DNA of 5,282 nt, from assembly GCA_003219225.1 (NCBI GenBank), contig QHPZ01000113.1:1-5282 (forward strand), in the 5' to 3' direction. Source of the stretch: Verrucomicrobiota bacterium (GTDB lineage: Bacteria > Verrucomicrobiota > Verrucomicrobiia > Chthoniobacterales > UBA10450). Shown one piece after another: positions 1-5,282 of this stretch. The translations under genes and the position numbers were made by a program. The notes beneath the pieces were generated by a model that did not search any database, was not told the origin of the DNA, and saw only the letters and a program-made list of their open reading frames with translations. Within the stretch, counting starts at the first letter, position 1. Each line of letters opens with the position of its first letter.

Positions 1-513
1 AACACAACCCTGCTCTGCTACGCGCCAACTGTGTCTTATTTTGAAGAGCGGAACAAAGACCAAGCGTACATTCGTCATGACATCGAGAAGTACAACCAGC
101 GCTGGCCGATTCGGCATGACGAAATTGAAGGAGACATACACCTTCAGGAAAAAGTCTCGGGTCAACAATACTTGGCCAATTTCAAGCTCAACTTTTACGC
201 CGAGAGTCCTCCGCGGGCGATCTGGACAAAAGGCCAGTTCGAAATCGACCTCGAGATCGCAATTGTAGACGGCGTTCCGAAGATCACGGCAATCCGGGAA
301 AAGATGCTGCACCAGCACAAAGGCAAACCAACTGCGAACGCAAATCAAAATACGCCCCGCAAGTCCTTCCCGGTCGGAATTGCAATTCAAGGCAAGCCCG
401 GCTTTGTCCGCAGCCCTTATGCTCCTGCAAAAGGAGAAATCGATATTAGACGTTATCGCAAAGGTTCCGAAATAAAGTGCCCGTTCACCGGAAAAACCTT
501 TGTCGCACCGTAG
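1..513 (+). CDS. C-terminal part of a verrucomicrobial hypothetical protein (NTF2-like domain plus conserved CPFTGK tail), 5'-truncated by the window
   Basis: The frame is open from base 1 (NTTLLCYAPT, then VSYFEER...) to a TAG at 511-513, giving 170 visible residues. The GTG at 31 lies inside continuous coding-like sequence with no ribosome site before it, so I take the gene to start left of the window. Visible residues 12-105 have the make-up of an NTF2/SnoaL-like alpha+beta domain. They begin with a helix containing 'IRHDIEKYNQRWPIR', followed by amphipathic strands ending 'DGVPKITAIREKMLHQ'. A low-complexity, basic, Asn/Gln-rich linker follows, and then the tail 'GKPGFVRSPYAP...IDIRRYRKGSEIKCPFTGKTFVAP'. 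I recognise this kind of tail from many verrucomicrobial proteins of unknown role, where it often reads '...KCPYTGK.F.VP'. No catalytic residues are evident. The missing N-terminal part could be any domain, for example a kinase or a transmembrane segment. The gene converges on the TPR gene to its right. That it is a gene is well supported; its function is unknown. Confidence 0.8.
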   Translation, partial: NTTLLCYAPTVSYFEERNKDQAYIRHDIEKYNQRWPIRHDEIEGDIHLQEKVSGQQYLANFKLNFYAESPPRAIWTKGQFEIDLEIAIVDGVPKITAIREKMLHQHKGKPTANANQNTPRKSFPVGIAIQGKPGFVRSPYAPAKGEIDIRRYRKGSEIKCPFTGKTFVAP

Positions 514-529
514 TTTTCGGAAACAGCAC

Positions 530-603
530 GTTGCCGCTAGCTCGACATCCGCGGCCGCGGGCGCCCTCTTCAAAACCAAGGACGTTCCCGCAATAGCGGC
601 AAC
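530..603. repeat. 10-bp inverted repeat with a GC-rich palindrome in its loop, between convergent genes
   Basis: GTTGCCGCTA at 530-539 is the exact reverse complement of TAGCGGCAAC at 594-603. The 54-base loop contains the 12-bp perfect palindrome CCGCGGCCGCGG at 549-560. The element sits between the stop codons of two convergent genes (513 and 626), where a bidirectional terminator would be expected. However, there is no T-run directly after the stem and the loop is long, so a classic intrinsic terminator is not shown. The repeat is seen directly; any role is inference. Confidence 0.4.
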
Positions 604-625
604 TCATCCATTCGCTCGTTCCAAA

Positions 626-3160
626 TTAATCCGATGCTGGCTTTGCGTTTTGCTCGATCTCCTGCAGAAGCTTTTCGTACTTCTTTGTGGAGGGATGATC
701 CGGACCCAACACTTTGCGCGCGCCTTCGGCCGCGCGCCGCGCAAACTCTTTTGCTTCTTCAAATCTGTTCTGACGTTCTAGACCGAAAGCAAAATCGTAG
801 CACGATTCGAACGTATCGGGATGCTCTGGCCCAATGGCCTTTTCTCTCAGTTGAATCACTTGCTGCATTTCCGCAGCTGCGTCCTTACCTTCGGCCATAA
901 GCGTCTTCGCCAAGCCGCTCCGGCTCCCGAGCGTATTCGGATGTTTGGGTCCGAGCACTTTCTCCTGAAGTTTGATCACACTGCGATATTCGGCTTCTGC
1001 GTCTGCATATTTGCCCCGGCCCTCGAGCGCATCCGCGAATGTGTCGCGAGTACTGAGCATGAGGGGGTTATCTGCGGCGATGTGCTTTTCCAATAACTTA
1101 ATAACGGAACGACTCTCGGCCTCTGCGTCTGCATACTTGCCTTCCCCATGACCAAGCGTTCGCGCCAAGGCGCGCCGGCTGTCGAGTGTGTCGGGGTGCT
1201 CGGGTCCGAGCACTTTTTCGCAAAGTTTAATCACATCACGATATTCGGCTTCCGCTTCGGCGTACTTGCCTTGGTTACCAAGCGCGTCGGCCAGGTTGCT
1301 GCGGAACGAAAGCGTATTCGGATGCTCAGGTCCCAGTACTTTTTCGTCGAACTTGATCACATCACGAAATTGCGTTTCCGCCTCGGCGTACTTGCCTTGG
1401 TTCCAAAGCGCAACGCCCAGGTTGCCGCGACTCATTAGCGTCTGCGGATGCTCCGGGCCAAGTATTTTTCCTTGGATCTTAATCAGCTCGCGATATTGCG
1501 CTTCCTCCTCGACATACTTGCCTTCGGCGTCAAGAACGATGGCCAGATTGTGGCGGCTCAAAAGCGTATCGGGATGCTCGGGTCCAAGCACTTTTTTTTG
1601 GGTCTTGATCACATCATCATATTGCACTTCCGCCTCGGCGTACTTGCCTTCTTCATTCAGCACGAAGGCCAGGTTCATGAGGCTCACCAGCGTAAGGCGA
1701 TGCTGGGGCCCAAGCACTTTTTCCCTAAGCTTGATCACATCACGATATTGCGATTCCGCCTCGGCATACTTGCCTTGCAAATTGAGAGTGATGGCTAGGC
1801 CGTTGCGGCTCCAAAGCGTATCGGGATGCTCGGGTCCCAGTACTTTTTCGTCGAGCTTGATCACATCACGATATTGCGATTCCGCCTCGGCGTACTTGCC
1901 TTCTTCCCAGAGGGCATAGCCCAGGTGATTACGACTCATGAGTGTGTCGGGATTCTCGGAACCGATCATGTGGGTGCGAACTTCAACGACAGTTCGCAAT
2001 ATGTTTTCGGCATCGCGATATTGCCCCTGATCGAGTGACAAATAGGCGATCGCGTGTTGCACTTCTGCCCACTCTTCCGGATTGCGGGCCCGATCAGTCA
2101 ACTTCTCAGCTTCGCGGAGGTGCAGCATCGCATCATTGTATTGGATCAGCTTCTGCGCGGATTGCCCGGCAAGCTTATAGCTTTCGATCGCACTCTTCCG
2201 ACGCTCTTCCTGCACGCGCTGTGCCGTTTCGTACGCGCGTACGTCTTGCGCCGCACCCTCCAGGCTGAGTTTCTTGGCTTGGTCAAACTTATTTAGCGCG
2301 TACGCCGCGCGCGCTCGCATCAGAGGAGTTGTGTCCGCACGGGTGTAGAGTTCCAAAGCAAAACCGGGAAGTTCTTTTGCCAGGGAGCGTGCCGGAAGAC
2401 CGAGGTCTTTTTCCAAAACCGTATAAGCATGCGCGCGTTGTTCTTCGGGAGTCAACTTCGCTCCCGGTTCCTTCGCTTGTGTTTCAACCTCGGCTAAACG
2501 CACGAGCGCCTCCTGCATCTTCTGATACCGATCGACAATGGTCGTGACCTGTTCGCCTTGTTTCTGAATGGCTACACCCTGGCGGCGCTGCGTCTGGACG
2601 AGCCAAAGCGATGCTGCTGCAACAAGGAGCAGAAGACCGGTTACAGCAACTGCCCATCGCTTAACGCCACGTCGCAGTCGCGTCAGATCGTCACGCAGCT
2701 TTAGCACACCCGCTTCTAGCGCTTCATGACTTGTCAGCGGATGGAAGATGTGCGTCTCAGACTGGAGACGGCTGCGATAGGCAGCTTGCAATTCGCGAAG
2801 CTCCTCGGGCTCCGGCTCATGCGCGTCGATCGGAAACGTTTTATCAATGAACAAGTACCAGACTTTCGTTCCTTGCTGGCGCGCATAGAGCGCCTCGTAC
2901 TGAGTGTAACTGACGCGGCCGAGTTCTTCATCGGGAACTGGCGGCTCCGCGCCGTAAGATTGACCCACGAGTTGGACGACGCCTTTGCATTGATCGATTT
3001 GCTTGCGCAGCATGTCGCGCAGATCGCCGCTTTCGGTTCCAAAAATATCCTGCCAGACCGGTTGGTAACCAAGGAAAGTCAGCGTATTCGCAACCAGCTG
3101 CCGGGCGCTATGAAGCTCGCGAGTGACTGCTGAGATGAAGATTAGTGGTCGCGCCGTCAT
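626..3160 (-). CDS. DUF4062 domain, transmembrane helix and kinesin-light-chain-type TPR array protein
   Basis: This is an intact 844-residue protein with ATG at 3160 and TAA at 626-628. Residues 5-110 form a DUF4062 domain, a Rossmann/TIR-like fold. It shows 'PLIFISAVTRELHSAR', 'GYQPVWQDIFG', 'LRKQIDQCKGVVQLVG' and 'SYTQYEALYA'; Glu89 in the last motif sits where related TIR/deoxyribosyltransferase folds carry a key acid. Residues 169-188 are one hydrophobic helix preceded by 'RLRRGVKR', so the positive-inside rule puts the N-terminus in the cytoplasm. Residues 200-230 may be coiled coil. Isolated TPR-like helices lie at about 280-356. From about 367 to 835 there are ten full TPR units plus a partial one, with core 'GKYAEAE..YRDVIKL.EKVLGPEHPDTL'. 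TPR arrays bind proteins or peptides. DUF4062 occurs in signalling and STAND-type proteins, but its activity here is not known. The gene starts 33 bp after the stop of the upstream cyclase gene, so co-transcription is likely. No Shine-Dalgarno site is visible. The start is favoured because the DUF4062 motif begins right after it. Confidence 0.93.
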   Translation of the reverse strand: MTARPLIFISAVTRELHSARQLVANTLTFLGYQPVWQDIFGTESGDLRDMLRKQIDQCKGVVQLVGQSYGAEPPVPDEELGRVSYTQYEALYARQQGTKVWYLFIDKTFPIDAHEPEPEELRELQAAYRSRLQSETHIFHPLTSHEALEAGVLKLRDDLTRLRRGVKRWAVAVTGLLLLVAAASLWLVQTQRRQGVAIQKQGEQVTTIVDRYQKMQEALVRLAEVETQAKEPGAKLTPEEQRAHAYTVLEKDLGLPARSLAKELPGFALELYTRADTTPLMRARAAYALNKFDQAKKLSLEGAAQDVRAYETAQRVQEERRKSAIESYKLAGQSAQKLIQYNDAMLHLREAEKLTDRARNPEEWAEVQHAIAYLSLDQGQYRDAENILRTVVEVRTHMIGSENPDTLMSRNHLGYALWEEGKYAEAESQYRDVIKLDEKVLGPEHPDTLWSRNGLAITLNLQGKYAEAESQYRDVIKLREKVLGPQHRLTLVSLMNLAFVLNEEGKYAEAEVQYDDVIKTQKKVLGPEHPDTLLSRHNLAIVLDAEGKYVEEEAQYRELIKIQGKILGPEHPQTLMSRGNLGVALWNQGKYAEAETQFRDVIKFDEKVLGPEHPNTLSFRSNLADALGNQGKYAEAEAEYRDVIKLCEKVLGPEHPDTLDSRRALARTLGHGEGKYADAEAESRSVIKLLEKHIAADNPLMLSTRDTFADALEGRGKYADAEAEYRSVIKLQEKVLGPKHPNTLGSRSGLAKTLMAEGKDAAAEMQQVIQLREKAIGPEHPDTFESCYDFAFGLERQNRFEEAKEFARRAAEGARKVLGPDHPSTKKYEKLLQEIEQNAKPASD
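770..2026 (-). repeat. Tandem 126-bp coding repeats encoding ten 42-residue TPR units
   Basis: Units begin at residues 379, 421, 463, 505, 547, 589, 631, 674, 716 and 758 of the DUF4062-TPR protein. The period is 42 residues (126 bp) except for one 43-residue unit (631-673) and one 40-residue unit (758-797). A degenerate eleventh unit starts near residue 798. Similarity is visible in the DNA as well as the protein: 1854-1900 and 1728-1774 match at 46 of 47 bases. The consensus (GKY-AEAE, then Y-RDVIKL-EKVLGPEHPDTL-SR-NLA) is that of kinesin-light-chain-type TPRs. The high DNA identity points to fairly recent tandem duplication or gene conversion between units. Confidence 0.9.
2597..2656 (-). 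other. Predicted transmembrane helix in the DUF4062-TPR protein
   Basis: Residues 169-188 (WAVAVTGLLLLVAAASLWLV) are uncharged and strongly hydrophobic. Five basic residues lie in the eight positions before them (R161, R163, R164, K167, R168) and fewer after (R192, R193). This predicts a single-pass anchor with DUF4062 in the cytoplasm and the TPR array outside. The basic residues on the far side leave the orientation open. Confidence 0.8.
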
Positions 3161-3193
3161 CAGGAACGAGCAACTAACAAATTGATGTCGATC

Positions 3194-4897
3194 CTACAAG
3201 CGCGCACCCACAGATGCGGCCCGGCGCACGTGGTATGTTGGCAATGTTCCGTAACCCTTCGCCATTGGCGTTTGGCCAACGTAGTCGCAGGCGAAATCAG
3301 TCACTCCCTGCGCAGCAGCAAGTGCCGCGAAAGCTTCGCTCGCATATACTTGTCCCCACGGCGTGATTGGCTCCATCCGAGCCGCACGGCTGACGTGCGT
3401 CCCGCCGTAACTCCGCTCGCCCGTGATCGGATCGCGGAGATTTAATTCGGCCGGAAGCGAGTGCCAGGTCCAATCCGTGTCTGCGATCAACTCGGTCAGA
3501 TCAAGCGCAAAGCTCCCTGCATGCTCAACGCTGGAAAAAACAAAAAACAGCCCGTCGCCCCAGGTGTTTTTTGCCATAATCGAGCCGGCGAATTTGTCGC
3601 TCAACTGCGCGATGGCACCGAGAAAATCCTGGACGAAATGTGACACTTCGCGCTCGCTTAGTTTGCTGAACCCGACTGCGTCCGCGAACAGAATCGCGAC
3701 GATCCGCGAACCAAATGCGCTCGCTTTTGTGGAGGGCGCCGCGCCCGCGGCGTTAATTTTGGGACGCGACGGCGCGCGTCCCGCCAGTTCCGCAATCTTC
3801 GCAAGATCGACAATCTCGGGGTCGTAGCCTAACGAGCGCCACATCGCGACCACGCTGGCGGCGCCGCCCGGCCCATCCCCGGGCTGTCCGTTCCAAACCG
3901 CCAGCGGGACCAGATTGGTCTCGAGTTGGCAGGCGCGAATCGCCGCCATGCCTAACAAGAGTTGGTTGCAAAATTCATAGGAAACGCCGCCGATCTCCAG
4001 TCGCTGGTTTGACGCCGTGACGACGCGCGCCGCTCGCGCCAGCACATGATCAAAGCGTTCCCGCCATTTTTTTGCATGGCTGCCGATCGCAACGCTGCTC
4101 CGAACAAATTCGTCTTCGTTGTAGGGAAGCACGATCGAAACTTCCGCGCCGCGATCGAGCATCGCTTCCAAAAACAAAATGTCCGACCCGCAGGCGGCGG
4201 ATGAAAACGCGAAGGTCGGCTTCAAGATGTCGATCTTGCGCCTGATCTCCTGTGCGACTGCGCCTTCAATGTCGCGCGGAAAGCGCGGCTCGCCGCGATC
4301 CGGGCGGTCGATCATGTGTCCGGCGAAAACGACCACGCTCGGGAGATGCAGGTATTGATCGATCCAATTTTCGCTTTGATTCCAATAGCGCAGGATCAGG
4401 CGCGCATTGCGACGACTTGAATGGAGATCGCCGAACCGGTTCTTCCCCTGCTCCGCCGCGCGCGCGTACCATTCCTCAGCTTGCGACCAATCGCGGCAGA
4501 TCAGCGCGGCTTCGCCCAGTGCGGCGAGTTCCCAGTAGGAATCGCCGGTCCGGTCCGCGATTTCTTTCAAACACTGCTCGCGCACTCTTCTGGCAAGCTT
4601 ACAAGCGCGCTCTTCTGAGCCGATCAGCAAATTCATCGTGGCGGCGTTGATTGCAGACCAGTAACCGCCGCTTGTTCGATAGGCTTCTCCATAAGTTTCG
4701 GCCGCGCGTTTCAAATACTCCTGACGCTTGTTCGTATCCGCTGCGGTCATTGCCAGGTCCTTGTAAGTCCGGCCGAGCATGCCGAGCGTTTCTTCGGACG
4801 TCTGCGCTTGGCGGCGCAAATCTTCGAGAATGGCGTTAGCACGTTCGGTCGCTCCGCTCCGCGCCAGCGCCAACCCCTGCAATTGCCGCAATCGCAC
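3194..4897 (-). CDS. TRAFs-binding (DUF4071-like) / Rossmann-like / class III nucleotidyl cyclase protein, main body; probably 5'-frameshifted
   Basis: The open frame has 567 residues from a GTG at 4897 to TAG at 3194-3196. Residues 1-180 are helical TPR-like repeats resembling the MAP3K TRAFs-binding region (DUF4071-type) found in some bacterial proteins. Residues 186-370 form a Rossmann-like domain with 'VVVFAGHMIDRP', 'SSAACGSDILFLEA' and 'AEVSIVLPYNEDEF', reminiscent of SLOG-type nucleotide-binding folds. After an Ala/Pro/Ser linker (372-395), residues 397-560 are a class III nucleotidyl cyclase domain. Asp406 (in FADAVGFSKL) and Asp448 (in NTWGDGLFFVF) fit the two metal-binding aspartates, and Arg507 (in HVSRAAR) fits the transition-state arginine. 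Ser503 stands where canonical enzymes have Asn. The usual 'R-hydrophobic-HxG' strand is absent: 'AELNLR' runs straight into 'DPITGERSYGG' at residues 488/489. The GTG at 4897 lies inside a conserved segment ('WPEDVRLRQLQGLALARSGATERAN' is open upstream to a TGA at 4937-4939), so it is unlikely to be the real start. The true N-terminus appears to lie in another frame up to 5091. The substrate could be ATP, GTP or another nucleotide, and the protein may be inactive. Confidence 0.85.
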   Translation of the reverse strand: MRLRQLQGLALARSGATERANAILEDLRRQAQTSEETLGMLGRTYKDLAMTAADTNKRQEYLKRAAETYGEAYRTSGGYWSAINAATMNLLIGSEERACKLARRVREQCLKEIADRTGDSYWELAALGEAALICRDWSQAEEWYARAAEQGKNRFGDLHSSRRNARLILRYWNQSENWIDQYLHLPSVVVFAGHMIDRPDRGEPRFPRDIEGAVAQEIRRKIDILKPTFAFSSAACGSDILFLEAMLDRGAEVSIVLPYNEDEFVRSSVAIGSHAKKWRERFDHVLARAARVVTASNQRLEIGGVSYEFCNQLLLGMAAIRACQLETNLVPLAVWNGQPGDGPGGAASVVAMWRSLGYDPEIVDLAKIAELAGRAPSRPKINAAGAAPSTKASAFGSRIVAILFADAVGFSKLSEREVSHFVQDFLGAIAQLSDKFAGSIMAKNTWGDGLFFVFSSVEHAGSFALDLTELIADTDWTWHSLPAELNLRDPITGERSYGGTHVSRAARMEPITPWGQVYASEAFAALAAAQGVTDFACDYVGQTPMAKGYGTLPTYHVRRAASVGARL

Positions 4898-4909
4898 ATC
4901 CTCTGGCCA

Positions 4910-5091
4910 AGCGGCTCGCCTTGCGCCAAAATGCGTTCAGCCAGGCAACGAAAAAGCGTGGGCGAGCCCGTTCCCTCCTCCGGCGCGCGTGAACGCCAGA
5001 TCGACATCAACTCGGCGAGCGACGCCGACTCAATCGAGCGAAGCCTCTTGTCGATGTTTGATTCGCCGGGTGCGCTTCGTCCCTCGCTCAC
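4910..5091 (-). pseudogene. Detached N-terminal segment of the cyclase gene, out of frame with the main body
   Basis: From a GTG at 5091, about 61 codons read as 'VSEGRSAPGES...LRSIESASLAELMSIWRSRAPEEG' and '...SPTLFRCLAERILAQGEPL'. Then the frame turns to Cys/Arg/Trp-rich nonsense ('GQRMCDCGNCRGWRWRG'). At the same point the next frame becomes coding-like ('AWPEDVRLRQLQGLALARSG'). The segment is typical of the start of TRAFs-binding/DUF4071-like proteins. From memory of that family I expect roughly a dozen residues like 'LAYDVVAEGL' between 'GEPL' and 'WP.DVRLRQLQ', so the junction near 4909-4913 looks like a small deletion that also shifted the frame. The stop codon before the GTG (5101-5103) leaves no ATG choice. 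No ribosome-binding site is seen. A sequencing or assembly error is the main alternative. Confidence 0.65.
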
Positions 5092-5169
5092 CGGGAAATT
5101 CTATGACGAGTCAGCCTGTTGCGGCAAAAGCCATTCTGCCCATCTCAACTCGCGCGCTCGAATGTAATC

Positions 5170-5282
5170 GTGAAATTGAAATCGTCGCTGGAAGACGTGA
5201 TCCAATGCTCGCCTCAGCTGGCTTTTGGCGGAGGACTACGAAATCCGCGCGCGCTGCGTGAATACAAACTCCGCGAGAGGGA
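5170..5282 (+). CDS. Possible 5' end of a divergent gene running off the window (weak)
   Basis: The plus-strand frame is open from 5107 to the right edge. From the GTG at 5170 it reads 'VKLKSSLEDVIQCSPQLAFG', followed by 'GGLRNPRALREYKLRER', which has a plausible coding composition. TTG codons at 5119 and 5176 are other possible starts. There is no Shine-Dalgarno sequence, only about 37 codons are visible, and I recognise no family. If real, it would be divergent from the cyclase gene, with the promoters of both in about 80 bp. It may equally be chance. Confidence 0.2.
   Translation, partial: MKLKSSLEDVIQCSPQLAFGGGLRNPRALREYKLRER

Noticed and set aside
31..33. GTG at 31 as the true start of the left-hand gene
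   Set aside because: The frame is open to base 1 with coding-like residues, and there is no ribosome-binding site, so the gene most likely begins outside the window.
549..560. GC palindrome containing a NotI-type site, considered as vector or cloning remnant
   Set aside because: Flanking sequence is continuous with natural genes on both sides and no linker or vector sequence is visible.
1148..1798. Plus-strand frames with repeated 'MLGSKHFF.LDHI.ILRFRLGVLAF' segments
   Set aside because: They are another antisense reading of the same 126-bp TPR units, kept open by repeat structure. They have no start context and no independent family signal.
1188..1919. Long plus-strand open frame (243 codons) with a repeated 'SGCSGPSTFS..LITSRYC.SASAYLP' pattern
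   Set aside because: It is the antisense shadow of the TPR repeats. The 42-residue periodicity is inherited from the minus-strand gene, whose domain content is clear.
770..2026. Regular 126-bp DNA repeats considered as a CRISPR array or non-coding satellite
   Set aside because: There is no repeat/spacer alternation. The whole unit is conserved as protein and stays in frame as TPRs.
2726..3133. Plus-strand 135-codon open frame opposite the DUF4062 domain
   Set aside because: It lies wholly antisense to a well-recognised conserved domain and its own translation has no recognisable motif.
4779..5261. Plus-strand 160-codon open frame over the 5' end of the cyclase gene
   Set aside because: The translation is Ser/Arg/Ala-rich with no family resemblance, and the opposite strand carries clear TRAFs-binding-type sequence.

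Overview
The window looks like chromosomal DNA from a member of the Verrucomicrobia (Chthoniobacterales or Opitutae-like). This rests on recognising protein families rather than on any marker gene. The families are a DUF4062-TPR membrane protein, a TRAFs-binding/DUF4071-like protein with a C-terminal nucleotidyl cyclase domain, and a C-terminal tail of the 'GKPGFV...CPFTGK.F..P' type. All three are familiar from verrucomicrobial genomes. Base composition is moderately GC-rich, and no clear Shine-Dalgarno sequence precedes any of the starts.

Layout. Bases 1-513 (+) are the 3' end of a gene that enters from the left; it has an NTF2-like fold candidate followed by the conserved tail. Bases 514-625 are a short convergent intergenic region with a 10-bp inverted repeat and a 12-bp GC palindrome. 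Bases 626-3160 (-) encode an intact 844-residue protein: an N-terminal DUF4062 (Rossmann/TIR-like) domain, one transmembrane helix, then a long array of 42-residue kinesin-light-chain-type TPRs. Only 33 bp separate it from the gene upstream on the same strand, which is read from 5091 to 3194 (-). That gene has a TPR-like TRAFs-binding region, a Rossmann-like central domain with an 'AACGSD...E' motif and a class III nucleotidyl cyclase domain. The last 190 bases hold no confident gene, only an open plus-strand frame running off the edge.

The two minus-strand genes probably form one transcription unit. Together they suggest a nucleotide-signalling or sensing module: a cyclase with a ligand-binding-like Rossmann domain, and a membrane-anchored TIR-like/TPR partner. 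No cognate effector is visible, so this is inference. The cyclase gene appears damaged at two places. Its first 60 codons are in a different frame from the rest (junction near 4910), and the cyclase core seems to lack a short segment containing the HxG strand (junction near 3434). It may therefore be a decaying pseudogene, or the assembly may have dropped bases.
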